A stretch of DNA of 64,000 nucleotides from Klebsormidium nitens. Lineage: Eukaryota; Streptophyta; Klebsormidiophyceae; Klebsormidiales; Klebsormidiaceae. The notes under the pieces were generated by a model. It saw only the letters and a list, made by a program, of their open reading frames with translations, did not search any database and was not told the origin of the DNA. Both the position numbers and the translations under genes were made by a program. The stretch is from assembly GCA_000708835.1 (NCBI GenBank), contig DF237351.1:20813-84812 (forward strand). The letters are read 5' to 3'. Of the stretch, positions 24,088-36,500 are shown in pieces (within the stretch, counting starts at the first letter, position 1; every line of letters begins with the position of its first letter).

Positions 24088-25749
24088 CATTCATTAGCTA
24101 GTAAGGTTTGTGGAGCTTGAAAGCGCCTTGGTTTTGCGCGGGGCGTGAATGTTGTTCGAGTTGCGGCTTTTGTATTGTACGCATATTATAGCGGGCGGAC
24201 GGCCAAGCATGAAGGTTCTAGTCGGCTCGTTTTGTCAGATGTCTCAAGAAGCCAAAAGCTAGAGGGCGATGTACAGTGTTGTAGGACGAATCATACAGTA
24301 GCTTCCAGATTCTGCCCCCCAAGTTGGTTTCAGTTAAGTGTACATGTTCCTCCTTGTAATAGATACATCTCACACTTATCGCGCTTCATGAAGCCCTTAT
24401 TACAGGTCTAAGGGTCCGACTCACAGTCGATGCATGAAGCCGGCGGGACGTCGGTCTTGTTTCAACTGCCACGCCCAGGATCATCATTGAACACTTAAGT
24501 TGCACATGAGTCGGAACACGGCATGTCGGGCCGATTTGAGGGTCTCCTTAGCTTTTCCATTCAATTGCGAGGCATCAATAACTCCGTCGGAGTAACAAGG
24601 AAGCACGCAATAGGCCCAGTCGATGACTTGTGCTCAACGATGGCGTAGAACTTTCTCGCCATTTACTGGTCGGATCAGTGCCCATCAGCCTTCTGGTTTT
24701 ATATGTATGCCCCTCAATGCCGAAAAGCGGCTCATCTAGCTTAGAAAGCCTTGCAGGCCCCTGTCTTAAGAAGGTTCGAGATATGCAAGAGCTCACTTTT
24801 TAGAGTTGCCATCTACCATACCCAGTAACCACGTGCGCCTCCATGGTCGTAGCTTGTAGCCCGGTTAGCAACGTCCTCAATTCCTCATCTTCCACTCAAA
24901 GATAATAAGGCTCTCCCATCCCAATCAGAGCCCATCATGCGAAAGACATGGTGAAAACGACTGAGCTAAGGAGTCTGCGCCCCAGGAAAGTTTGCAACTC
25001 CTTTACGCAACATTCGCGCTCGAAGAACCCCCACGAGAGGAGGACGACCCCATACCTCGCTGTTGCCACCGCTCCCAGCATGACGTCAGCAGCCACATCC
25101 GTCCGAGAAGGTCCTCACCCCCGAGCGCTCTAGCTCGTTCTTGGGGAACACTGCAAAGTGGCGCTTGCAGTCCCGCCTGCAGTGGCTGACGAAGACATCA
25201 CATGCGCAGCTAGACTGAGTGACGCAGACATGGTGAACGGAGGAGCAAAACTCAATGCGGCATAGCTTCTGCAACTAGGACGATAGGTAAATTTGTGAGA
25301 CACTGGGCACCCCTCATGTAATACGCCAAATTGCAGCAAAGTGAATGGTCAAATGGACCGCAAGGATGCAACATAATTTGCCAACACGATGCAGGCTGGA
25401 GGAGGGCTCAGGGGGGAGGGAGTTCCCTGCTGTGGTGCCACAACGAGCAACCGGGGCTCTGTCCCAGGCACGGGGACGGCTAAGTTTAGGCCGGTACACT
25501 CCCGCCCGGGCGTTTTAGGCCGGCCGGTACCTTTTACAATTTACACCATGTCACATGTGCAGGGTTTTGCATGACAATAATACCTTCAGAGCTATGCAGC
25601 TATAGAGGTGACGAGTGGTGGTGGCCATCAAATGCATGCTTGAGCCTTGAGGACATGCGGTACTGTAGCCTGTACGTGTAGATACGTTGCTCTCTCTTTC
25701 TTTGTTCCACCTAGCTCTCGTGTACAGGCATTTGGAAAATTTGCGAGGC
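24088..25749. other. Intergenic region
   Basis: No gene could be supported. It holds the 3' flank of the phosphate carrier and the promoter region of the ASC-1-like gene. A GC-rich patch at about 25485-25535 repeats the word aggccggtac or close variants twice. One TGACGTCA palindrome lies at 25081-25088. Confidence 0.4.
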
Positions 25750-28700
25750 ATGGCGGCACCAGAAGACTGGCTGCGGCAGCAGCTTCTTGCTCTGTCCAAG
25801 CAGGGAGGCACTGCGCTGGATGAGGAGATGGTGCATGGCCTTGTGGACTACTGTGCAAGGGCCAACGAGGAGGATGCAGCAGAATATATCACGGTAATAT
25901 GTTCTCAAATTATGTGCAATCATAGGGATCGAATTTGCGCTTGAGCTTGAAAAATAACCGAGAACTGAGTTGGTGGTCAAAGTACCAGGGGGTGAATAAG
26001 CGCTGGAATATGCTTCTCTGCTTCAAAAGAGAATTCTGTATGCGCACACATCCTTGTCTTTCTAGAAAGCAGGTATCTGCTAGGATTAGCTGGCTTCCCG
26101 AATCAATTCTCAAGCAACTCTTGGTTCGCAAATGCTGACAATAATTGGATGTCACCTGATTATTAGGAGAGGTTTCCTTTGGTGGCATTTTGTGAGAAGT
26201 GTTATGGTTGTGTGCCGGGGTGGAGGTCTCAAACATAGCATTGGCGTGATCCATGTAGCAAACATCTGAACTCTTCTCAGCATTCAGTTGTTGAATGCAC
26301 GATCCACAATCGCCATTTCATGGGGGTTTCTGCATGCAAGACAGCCCTTCTTCTGCTGAATTGAGGGATGCTGCTGTTTTCTAATCACACCACCATCAAA
26401 AGACTCTCCATCATAGAGGCGCTTCAGCCAACTGACAAAGGACATACCTTATCAAGTTACTTCATCGCATAAGTGGTGGCCTTTGGTACATTCTGATGAT
26501 GGACGTTCTGATGGTGGTCATTTTGCAGAGATTCTTGGTTGGTGTAATCATCAGGTTGCCTGCCTGAGTTTGATGCATACGAGAACTGTTGTTCATCAGA
26601 CCTGTGATTTTTTTCTTCCGACTAAATCTGCAACTCCGGTTGTGCAGAACATAGTTGGGGAGCAGGCGCAAGGCATCGTCGACATCTACCGGGCCAAGCG
26701 AAGGTCAGCCGGCGGACCCTCTTCCTCTTTGGGGGGGCCAACCGCAGCAGCCATTGGAGGGGGGGGTTCAGACCAATCGCAGTCTGGCAGCAATCTGCAA
26801 GCTTACATCAAGCCATCTTTGGAGTCAGGCGGGGTGAAAAAGGCGGGAAAGACTGTGAAAAAAGGACGGGGAACGGAGGAGTCCAATGTAAGTAGTGGCG
26901 ATGCGGAAAGTGGGCCTCGGTTGGAAGCCCCGGGCGCGAGTGAGGGGCTGACGTCGCTAGGGAAGGTCGCCCGGAAGAAGAAAAACAAGGGGGGGCACGT
27001 GCGCGTAGAGGACGTGGCGGCCGGGCGGCTATTGGTGGCAAACCGTAAGCTATGCGACTGCCAGGCGCGGCGGCACCGGCTTATTACCAATTGCTTATCG
27101 TGCGGGCGGATCATTTGCGAACAGGAGGGGGAGGGGCCGTGCATGTTTTGCGGTACAATGGTTTCGCTTCAGGGGGGTGATTCGCCTCTGCTGCTACCCC
27201 CTCGGATCGGAGAAACGGACGAGCAGCTGGCGAAGAAACTAGAAGCGGAGGAGAAAGCGCGCGCGTTCAAGGACCGGCTGGTGGAGTATGATAGGTCGTC
27301 GGCGCAGCGGACGGCGGTAATCGATGATCAGAGCGACTTTTTCCACATGGATATTGATGGGGATTCGTGGATGTCGGAAGAGGTGAGGTTGTGAGCGAGC
27401 TGGTCCAGAGTCTGTGCATGAGCTGACAGGAGGTCGGAGTTTTTGCTGTTGGCCCAAGCTAAGCTAACACTGCGCCAAGAAATCAGGAATGTTTGACTTT
27501 CTGTTCTAGAGGTCAAGGACAAGGCTGTCTCAGATCCACTTGGTAGAGGCATCTGACCATGTCACTTAGATCCACTTTGTGTGACCTCTTCGAACGTTTT
27601 TGGAACCCGTGTCTCGAAAGTTTGCCTCATTTGGTACGATGGAGAGCATATTCCTCAGGAGTATCGAACCAATCAAACTCTTGCTGTCTCGGGGTGTGAT
27701 ATCAGGATGGACAACCATCCTCTTCTTATTGTGCTTCGAGTCGTGGATTGCTCTGATTCGTTACGTCAATAAAAATTTATGCGCTGAAGACAGAAGGGCG
27801 AGAATATCTTGAACCGGTTTAAATCGATCTTGCAGAGCAGGTTGACCAAGAGAATCCAGGGTGACTTGCGTTGACTTCGCTGTTCAGTCTGCAATGATAG
27901 GTCTTAGTACTCTACAAGTCATCGTCACGAAAGTAGAATCTCAGAGCGGCGAAGGGAATCTGCCTCCAATTTCCTCTTCCTGCTACGTGGGCGACCGCCT
28001 GTAAGTGATGATTCATCAGAAAGTTTCATCTGCTAATGTAGTAAGCGCGCTTGTTCTCTTGCAGGAGAAGACAAAGTTGCGGGCCCAAAAGGCGCTGGCC
28101 GCTCATGCAGAGAGGGAGAAGCGGAGCCGAGTGCAGGTCACGTTTGATCTCGTGGGACGAAAGGTGGGGAGAGGAACGGTTTGAGGAAAGGGCATAAAGA
28201 GGGCCTTGGCTTTCTGCTGATTGTCACATGCATCGTGTGCTTGAACATCTTCGAAGTTTCCGACCAGGATGTAAGGTGACCTTTGAGCGTGTTCTTGTGT
28301 TCCCGCTTTGCGGCTTTCTGAAGAGAAGCTGGTCGGCCGGCTTTCCAAATCTTCAATTGGAGACTCCGGTTCTGAGAGTTTGCAAAGCGTCGGCATTGGA
28401 CGCAGGCTTTTCGTGCTTCGTACATGAAGTGCGGGAGGACGGCCTCCACTGGAAACTTGGGAGCTTTAAAGAGGGCGTCAGATTTTAAAGCGCACTAGTG
28501 GCATCTGAGTCCTTAGGGAAACCCTCATCGGACGGACAAAATTGCATCTTGGAATCTGTCCCGAGCGACCATAATGCCCCATTTCTGCGGTACATGGTCG
28601 CCGAGGCGTGACGGGTCACGGGACGCCCTCTTTGAGGGCAGAAAAGTTTAGCCTCAGGAGTAGAATGGTAGTGCGGCTTGGAGGCTTCTTTCTTCGACTT

Positions 28701-29362
28701 GCTGCCGTCCTACTGTCAAATTCGTGGCAGAGTCACTTCATAGAAAGCTGCTTCTTAGTGTCACCTTTGAGTCCTGCGTCTACCCAACTCTTTGTGATGA
28801 ACTACAGGTGATACTGGCCGGGGATGACGTGGATGAGGCCGGTCCGGCCGCAAACGGTGCAAGCACCCCCCCGGAAAGTTCCGAAAGCGCAGGCCCCAAC
28901 CCCTTGTCCCGTATCATGCCGAACCCCATGCTCAAGGGACCCCCTCCAATTTTTGTCAACTCTGCCGTTCAAAGCGGAAAGGGCTCGGGAAGCAAGCCCG
29001 GAGCAGATCCTTCTTCGGGGGGGTCGAGGGGGGGTACTCCAGGGGCTGCGGGCCGCGCAGTGATACACCCCCCCGGAGAGAAGGGATCCCTTCTGGGCGT
29101 CAAGAAGGGCAGCGGCGGGATCGAAAGAGTGCAGCACGATAGTTCGTATTTCGGGGCCATCGAGCCGCAGCTTTTGGGGGGCTTGGCGGCGGACGGCGAA
29201 GGGGGCGAAAATTCGGACGCCGGCGTCAGGGCCGAGCAAGAGATGTCCGAGACAGTACGGCTGTCCGGACGGGACATCGACGTCGAAGAGTTCGGTAGTG
29301 AGCCTGCGTGCGGCTCCAGTATACAGCAGTTTGGGGCCCCGGTTGGGAAGTCGGTCCTATAG
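25750..29362 (+). CDS. TRIP4: ASC-1 / TRIP4-like zinc-finger protein
   Basis: The ASC-1 complex acts as a transcription coactivator and in ribosome-quality control in animals; the plant role is less known. Four exons join in phase: 25750-25893, 26648-27382, 28065-28163 and 28808-29362 (TAG), giving 510 residues. The diagnostic zf-C2HC5 finger lies at about residues 184-217 (CDCQARRH, NCLSCGRIICEQEGEGPC, then CxxC). It is followed by VEYDR, VIDDQSDFF and VTFDLVGRKV, all hallmarks of plant ASC-1 homologues, and by RIMPNPMLK and RVQHD near the C-terminus. The C-terminal ASCH domain of animal TRIP4 is absent, as in plants. The glycine/serine-rich linker at about 65-100 is low complexity with long G runs in the DNA. 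The start at 25750 gives MAAPEDW and a helical N-terminus like other family members. Confidence 0.9.
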
Positions 29363-30555
29363 GTTATGCCAGTGGCGGACCGTGACAGCAGGACCCGGAG
29401 GAGCGCAAAGCGGCTCATCTTAACACGCACTCACACATGGGCTGCAACGAATTCTGCATTGATCACATGGACATGACTACACTGGACCACGTGCATCGCG
29501 CCTCAAGAGCTTCCGACTTCGCAACTCTTACCATTGACTGCTTACTCATAGAAGTTGGAGCTGGATGCCTGAGAACGCGCGAGGCGGCCAACCACTGGGC
29601 ACTCATTCTGCTAGCAATGTCTGATGGACTCGGACTCATCGATATTATCCTGAGACCGTTGAAAGACTGGGTAAAGAGCTCAGCATTTTTACCGGGTTCC
29701 AAGGATGGGCGTGGTTGCCATGTATCTCCTGATATACCTATTAAAGAGCTATACATGTTCGATAAGATGACTTGACTGCACTGTGTTTGCGATCGATGAT
29801 CGGTCGAGAATGCGACCAACTAGACCTGCAAATGGCCCGCCCCTTAAATTGGATATTATGGGACTACGTGTACAATCGAGTTGGCGCCCAAACATGATCT
29901 GTATATGTGATCCCTCATGTATCCGATCATGATCGTGCACAATGAGAGCTTTGAGTGCATGTGCTTCCGGGACCGGATTGGAGCTAGCTAGATTGGATCG
30001 ACTGCTCGATCAAGCGCGCGCCAATTGCACAACAACGATCACGCTCAGTCTCTAGAACTCATGTTCTGAGCTATCACTCAGGCAGCTGTTTTTCAGCTGT
30101 TTAGTATCGTTGCAAATTAAAAAAAAAACATGATCGATGACGATATATGTATACCCCTTGATCATTTATGCACTGTTTCATGTGTTCAAAGCATCAAGCC
30201 AGCTTTATGTGGATAAGTACAATTGCAAGCGTCTTATTATGTTTGTCAATCATTGGAGGACCTGCTTTGCTGGCTGGCAATCTGCTCAATGTAGAACGCT
30301 CTGATCTTGCCGGGCTGCCCTCTGAACGCAAGCCTATCCTCTCTAAGCTCACCGCATGCGCCGCCAACCCAAGTATGATCCCCGGCTGTACACCTAGGAG
30401 GCTACTGGAAGTAACTCTAATATGACCTACTTTCCATCTTCTTCTGATAGCTTGTCGCTATTACCAATCGTTAAAATCAACTGCCCGTTCAAGAACACCG
30501 TAGTCGTACAAGAGCTATTAATAATATAATGACACTAGAATGCACTAGGGGTTGC
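29363..30555. other. Intergenic region between convergent genes
   Basis: The region lies between the stops of the ASC-1-like gene and the histidine kinase on the opposite strand. No conserved gene was found. One short frame at 30168-30425 has a hydrophobic leader and is listed separately. Confidence 0.4.
30168..30425 (+). CDS. Possible small secreted peptide ORF (85 residues), doubtful
   Basis: An ATG frame contains a hydrophobic stretch (about residues 14-37, ISTIASVLLCLSIIGG and following) that resembles a signal peptide. A short basic tail with two cysteines follows (TACAAN and PGCTPRR). Plant small secreted peptides have this general form, but I recognise no family, and such frames arise by chance. 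It lies in the gap between two convergent genes. Confidence 0.2.
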   Translation: MHCFMCSKHQASFMWISTIASVLLCLSIIGGPALLAGNLLNVERSDLAGLPSERKPILSKLTACAANPSMIPGCTPRRLLEVTLI

Positions 30556-33500
30556 TCAAGAAGCGGGCTCCACTGCCACTGGCCCCGCCTCGCTTGCCGC
30601 CTCAATCACCCCCGCGAGTTTCTCCCAATTTATTGGTTTGGTCAAGTACCCGTCCAATTGGTGCTCTTCTATCGCCTCCCCCGCCCCCACCAACACGTCT
30701 GCCGTCAGCGCAAAGATCGGAAGCGCTCCCGGCGGGCCCAGTGCGCGGATCGCCTTCGTTGCGCCGAGCCCATCTAGCACCGGCATTTGAAGGTCCATGA
30801 GAATCAGCGTGTAGTGGAACGGCTTGGCCCTGATCTCGTCGACTGCCAGCTGTCCGTTCCCGACAATTTGTGGTTCATGTCCGTAATGGGTTAGCATCTT
30901 ACGGATCAGCATTTGGTTGATAGGGTTATCCTCTGCCACCAAAACCCGGCACCCCCGGCTTGCCTTTGTCACCTTTTCCAGGGGGGGTGTGCTCGGCCTG
31001 CCTCCCCGAGCTTGCCCCTCTAGCGCCAAAACCGCCTCAGCATCCTTTGCCATCCTTAACCCGACCGTAAACGCGAAAGTGCTCCCCACGCCCACCTCAC
31101 TCGTGATCCAAATCTCGCCCCCCATCGCGTTGACCAGCCGTTTGCAAATCGCTAACCCTAACCCTGTTCCCCCAAACCGCCTCGTCGTGGTCGCATCCGC
31201 CTGAATGAACGCCGAGAACAGCTTCGCCTGCTGCTCTTTCGTCAACCCAATCCCGGTATCCGTAACTCTGATCTCTAACCAAACCCGCTTCTCGTGATCC
31301 TGGAGCGTCGTCGCCGAGGCGCGCCGGCTGATCCCCGGATCCCCCCAGGACGCAGCGTTTCGCCGCGGCCCCGTCCCCCCCGGAACGACCAGATCCTCTC
31401 TCGCGGCCCCTGGATCCCGCGCCTTATCCACTGGCCTAAGACCACTTCCCCGTTCAAGAAACCCTTCGCTTGACCCCTCAGTACCTTCCGGTGCAGACAC
31501 CCCTGCCTCCGGTTCGTCTGTTTTCGCTAATGCGGCCGACTCGCCAACCACCTCACCCCCCGCTTCTGAAGCCACTCCGGGCCCCCCGTTCGCGGCCCTG
31601 CCCAACTCTGAGCAACTAGGACCGGGTGCTTTCCTGGCACCAGGATCCGAAAAGCTCCGCCGGTCGGTCTCCGGTTGGCTCATTCTCGAAAGGCGCGACT
31701 TCTCCCGCAACACACTCCTGGCATGCCCCGCTGCGCTCCCCTCCAACCGGGGGGGCCCGCTTCCGCTCGCCGCGCGCTCCTCCTCTGGCGTAACAAACCC
31801 ATCCCGGCCGTCCGATCTGCCCGTCGGCCCATCCTGCCCGTCCGGATTCGACGTTGTTTCTGACGTGGAATCTTCCAGTTTCTCGATCGTGAGCCCCGAG
31901 ATTCGGCGGCCCAGAACGTGGGCACGTGGCAACTTCGCTCTTTGGCTGATGTCACTGCCCCCGTCTCCTGCACGATCGCCACCCAACAAGGTTTCGCACT
32001 CCGGGGGCGGGGGCGTCCGCCGGAGAGACTTGCCTGAGCAGTCGGTAGAAGTTGATTGTTCTCTTTGGGGGAGTGCTGCGTGGCTGGTGGAAGGGGGGGT
32101 GGGTACGCGGTCTGGGATGTCGGAGGGAGGGGGCCGGCGGGAAAGAGAAGTGCGGGGAGTGCACAGATGCGAGCCTGCAGGGGACAACGCAACCATTCTT
32201 ATTACTGATATGTACTCGAATTCAGAGGTATTTGACTGGCTCTGACCACGCATGCTATGGATGTGGGTGCAGTAGAGACAATCCACATACCAAAATAGAG
32301 GCCAATAGCGTTGACAGACAAACTTACATAGTAAAGAACAGGAATAGGAATACCTGGGACATTCGCATGCTTCGCACAGGCTTCATCCAGCCCTTCTCCT
32401 CAAAACAAATTATATCCGAGTTGAAGACTGACGTCATAAAACGTTCCTTCTCGCAGTTCAGGAGGTTCCTCCACCTTGAAGACGGTCTTCTTTGAAGAAT
32501 GACTTCGTGACGGAGTCGGACTAAGAATCTCCGCGGTCTGAAAGGTTCAGAACAAATGTTGAACGGCAAGGCGGAACTAGGCAACGCGGGACAAATGTGC
32601 TGACGTCCACCAAAGAGTCAAACAGGTCGTCTTCATAGTAAGGGTGACAGAAAGACATGTTTGACCCAGAGTGTGTGTATGTGGGTGCTCTAATTGGCGC
32701 ACTGTGACGGACTCGACCCTCAAATCCATCTGAAAAAGCTTTCCGGTGAACAAATCCAGTTTGAGTGCACGAAATCCTCACCGGTAGGGCTCGGCGTGCC
32801 GCTCCGCGAGACCCCCGCACGGTCCCGCTTGACGCCGCGGCTGCCCTTTGCGTTGCCCACCCGCTGGATCGAGACGCTGATTCCCCCCACTTCGGTGAAC
32901 TTGATCGCGTTGGACACCAGGTTTGCGAACACCTGGCGCAATCTGACTGGGTCTCCACTGACGGGCAGCTCCTCCCAGGGGGGGAGGTCCAGGGTAAGCT
33001 TCAGGGTCTTTTCCTGGAGGGAGAACCGGGATAGTGAGTCAGAGCTCAATAAAGAGGGGCAGCTCGACGTAGTCTGACATATTCCTGAAAGTGGGCTTTC
33101 AAAACTCTGGCGGACAGCAGAAGATTGAGGAAGATTCGAATACTCTCGGGCCCCTTAAACCCAAGGTCAACATGTTGCCAGTTCCCCTGCTATTGAACCA
33201 CCGCAATCTTCGATTTGGAGGTACTGCGTCTGACGGTATTTTTTGAACGAAGAACCAGTCATTAAATAAAGGGAAAATGCCCGGCCCGCTGCTTATGTAA
33301 ACAATCTGGAGGCTCCATGCAGCTTTTCAGCTCGCACTTGGACCTTCAGACCTGAGCTGAGGCTGCTTTGTACCCGGATGCACAGTTTCAGTGCTTGCCA
33401 AAGGGAGATGGTACGGTACATGAACGCAGCTGCACACTTGCTCGTCACAGCTGAAGAGTTTTTGGAATTCTTGGGGTTGTTCGATAGCACAAACTCGCGG

Positions 33501-36500
33501 CATCGAAAGCAACATCTTGACCCCGGGTTTAAAGGGCCCGAGACTTGGGCTGGCAGAATCCTGACAGTGGGGCCCGATCGGAGAAAAGGGAAGGAGAGGG
33601 GCGGGGAGGACCACAAATGCTGTGGAGCCGCCAGCGGATGATCCAAAGTGCACTGACTAGAGCGCACCATTTCGACCCCAGCATTCGACAGAAAACGTGC
33701 TCTCGCAAGAGCGAGATTATTCGGAAGACAGTCTTAGAAAAGTCAAATTCTAGTGTTCCTATTCCACCAACCAAACCATGATTGACCCAACTCCGCCTTT
33801 TCACCTCAGGGAAGATGAAAAGGTGCGATTCCCACGCCCATTTGCAGCCGTGAAAATCAGAGCAGACACGCCCACAGCTTTCATTTCAGAGCAGTTGGTA
33901 GCTGTGCAACGCATCAAGAAAGAGAGCAGGGAGGAAGAAAGAAACAAGGGCGCAATCTGGCACCAAGGCCGGTCAGAGAGGGACAGAGGAGAATGTAGAC
34001 GAATGGAGGAAACGACCGGAGCTTGGCTTTGAGCTCTCTCAAATAGGACGATCACAGCACACGGGTAATTGGTGAGCCCGGACCACAGCAAAAGGGCGCA
34101 CCTCTAGTTTTCCTTGGAAGAGCGCAGCCACCTGTTCCACGAGGACCCCCAGGTGGAAGTCGATCTGCTCTAGCGTCAGGTGCCCCGCCTCAATCTTGCT
34201 GAAGTCCTGAAGAAACGAGCAGAGCGAAAGCGGAGTCAAAAAGGGCTTCTTTAGGTACTGGAGATTGAGGAGGACGTCTACTTTAGGGACTGGAGCAAAC
34301 ACAGTGGGTGATAGAAGGACGTGACAGCTAGAGGCCGGCGGCGTTCGGCAGTAAGTGCACAGGGGAGCTTCAACAAGTGACTAGTTAGATTTCCTGCGCA
34401 GCTTTTGAAGAGATCTAGGAGCAAAGGACAATCAGCAAGCCGAGCGACAACCTGAAAGCGTCGTATGTTCTTCTGGTTTGAATACCATAGGACAGGCACT
34501 AAAGCGTTTCCAGGGGTTCAACTCGAGCCCAAACGCTTTTTGTATAAATACTATAGACGGCTTCAAAGCTGGCGTTCCCAGGGTTGCAACTGGAGCCCAG
34601 AGGAATTTTGTAAAACTAATCGAGCGAGCTTGAAAGATGGTCTTACCAAGATGTCATTTATGATTGTTAGCAGGGACTCCGCGCTGCCCTGCATCGCGCG
34701 GACGTACCGGCCCTGCTCTGACGACAGCGGGGTCAGCCGCAGCAGGTCCAGCATCCCAAGCACACCTGGGGAGGAAGAGCGTAGACATTTGCGAAGAGCC
34801 TCGAACTCGTGTAGCAGAGCAACCGAAGGACAGACGTAAGGACGAGGAGGGCAAAAGCTTAGCGTTTCAGTCTTGGGACCTCGTAAGTAGCGTCTTTTCA
34901 GTTGCTTGAGCAATTTGCAAGGTGGCTCGTAGTCGCAAGCTATGTCAGGAAAGTTGGTCAGTCAAAAGCTGTGCAGAGCTTGAACTAGACCGAAAACCAG
35001 CGCTTTCTTTTCTTGACTGCAGACTTAAGGGGCGAACGTGAGATGCATGTGGTGCAAACGACTTTGTAGTGAAACGGAGGCCTTCTCCTCGCTCCGGCTG
35101 TGGCGACCAAAGCGGACTCGATTCCCAGAACTCGACGGTTCCCGGCAAGCCCACCAGGCTGGATCTATACCACATGCATCCACGTGGCAGCGACAACAAT
35201 ATTTGACCGGACTCTTTGGCTTTTATGCTGGGTACATGATCTCTTTAGAAATCTCCTCAGGACTTTCAGCACGTCTTGGACGCTTCTCGCTTTCAATCTA
35301 TCGTGGTCTGATGTCGGGAAACGCAAACACGAGTATAGAGTCAGCTGCGACTTCGATCCACTGAGCGGCCTCCGGAGCTCATGTTCGACAGCTGCGACCT
35401 GAAGCGCTTTTCTGGAACTCAAAGATCCACCCCTCGCAACTTTAACAACTTCGGGAGATGCGGAATATAACGACTGCGCACACTCAAGAAGGGATGAGCC
35501 ACTCAGGTATATTCACCTGTGAGTGGCGTCCTGAGCTCGTGGCTCATCATCGCCAGGAACTGCGACTTGGCGCGGTCCGCCGCCTCGATCGCGTCCCTCG
35601 CGTCCCGCTCCGCCGTGACGTCATCGAACAGCCACACGCGGCCGTGCGTCATGCGCTGCTTCTCGGGGACAAGGCTCTCGATGCCGAGTGACATCAGCTG
35701 GTTGGACGCGCCTCCCACCGGGTATGACCGGACTCGTAACACTTGGCGCGGGTTTTTAAGGACCCAATCGGACTCGATGATTTCGTTCGGGTTCCTGCAT
35801 AAGGCATTAGCAAGTCAGGACGTTACGAAGAGCACATGTCCCTACACTTTGCGTGGGTGCCTGAAGAGTGGGTGCCTGAAGAAGCTGATGAATCTCACCG
35901 GGTTCGCACCCTTCAAGAACAGAGAGTCAGATTCTTCTGAGGACCAGGACACCTCCCTCCCATTCATCATTTCATCGACGAAAATTCGATCTTAAAGAAC
36001 CTATTCGGTGTGCTGAAGCAAGCAAGAGTTTTGTGAAACGCAGCAGTGCTGTTGTAAGTATTCGGTTGCGATGAAAGCGGTCAGGTGCTTTCCACTGAAA
36101 GGCAGAAGCTAGCATAAATCCACTCGGGTAGTGTTCTCTCCGGGTTGATAATGCGAGCCCAAGACTTGGAAATAGATTACGAACTTCACGCAGCAAGGTT
36201 CTCACGCAACTAGAAAGCAAGCAAGCAAGCAAGCAAGCAAGGAAGGAGGTTGCACGAACGACACATACCCAGCAACCGCGTTGAACCAACGGTAGACCTC
36301 CGCTCTCATGTCGCTCCTCGCCGCCAGCTCATGCATTGTCGCCGCCACTTTCACCGGATCCAGCTCCCCAAAGGTGGGCAAGTTAAGCAGCTCCGCCGCA
36401 GCCGGGTTAACCAAACACGGCCCTAACCCGTCGTCGATGAACACCACACCCTGCGGCATCCGCTTCAGGATCGCGTCGAACCGCCGGCTCAGCCGTTCCG

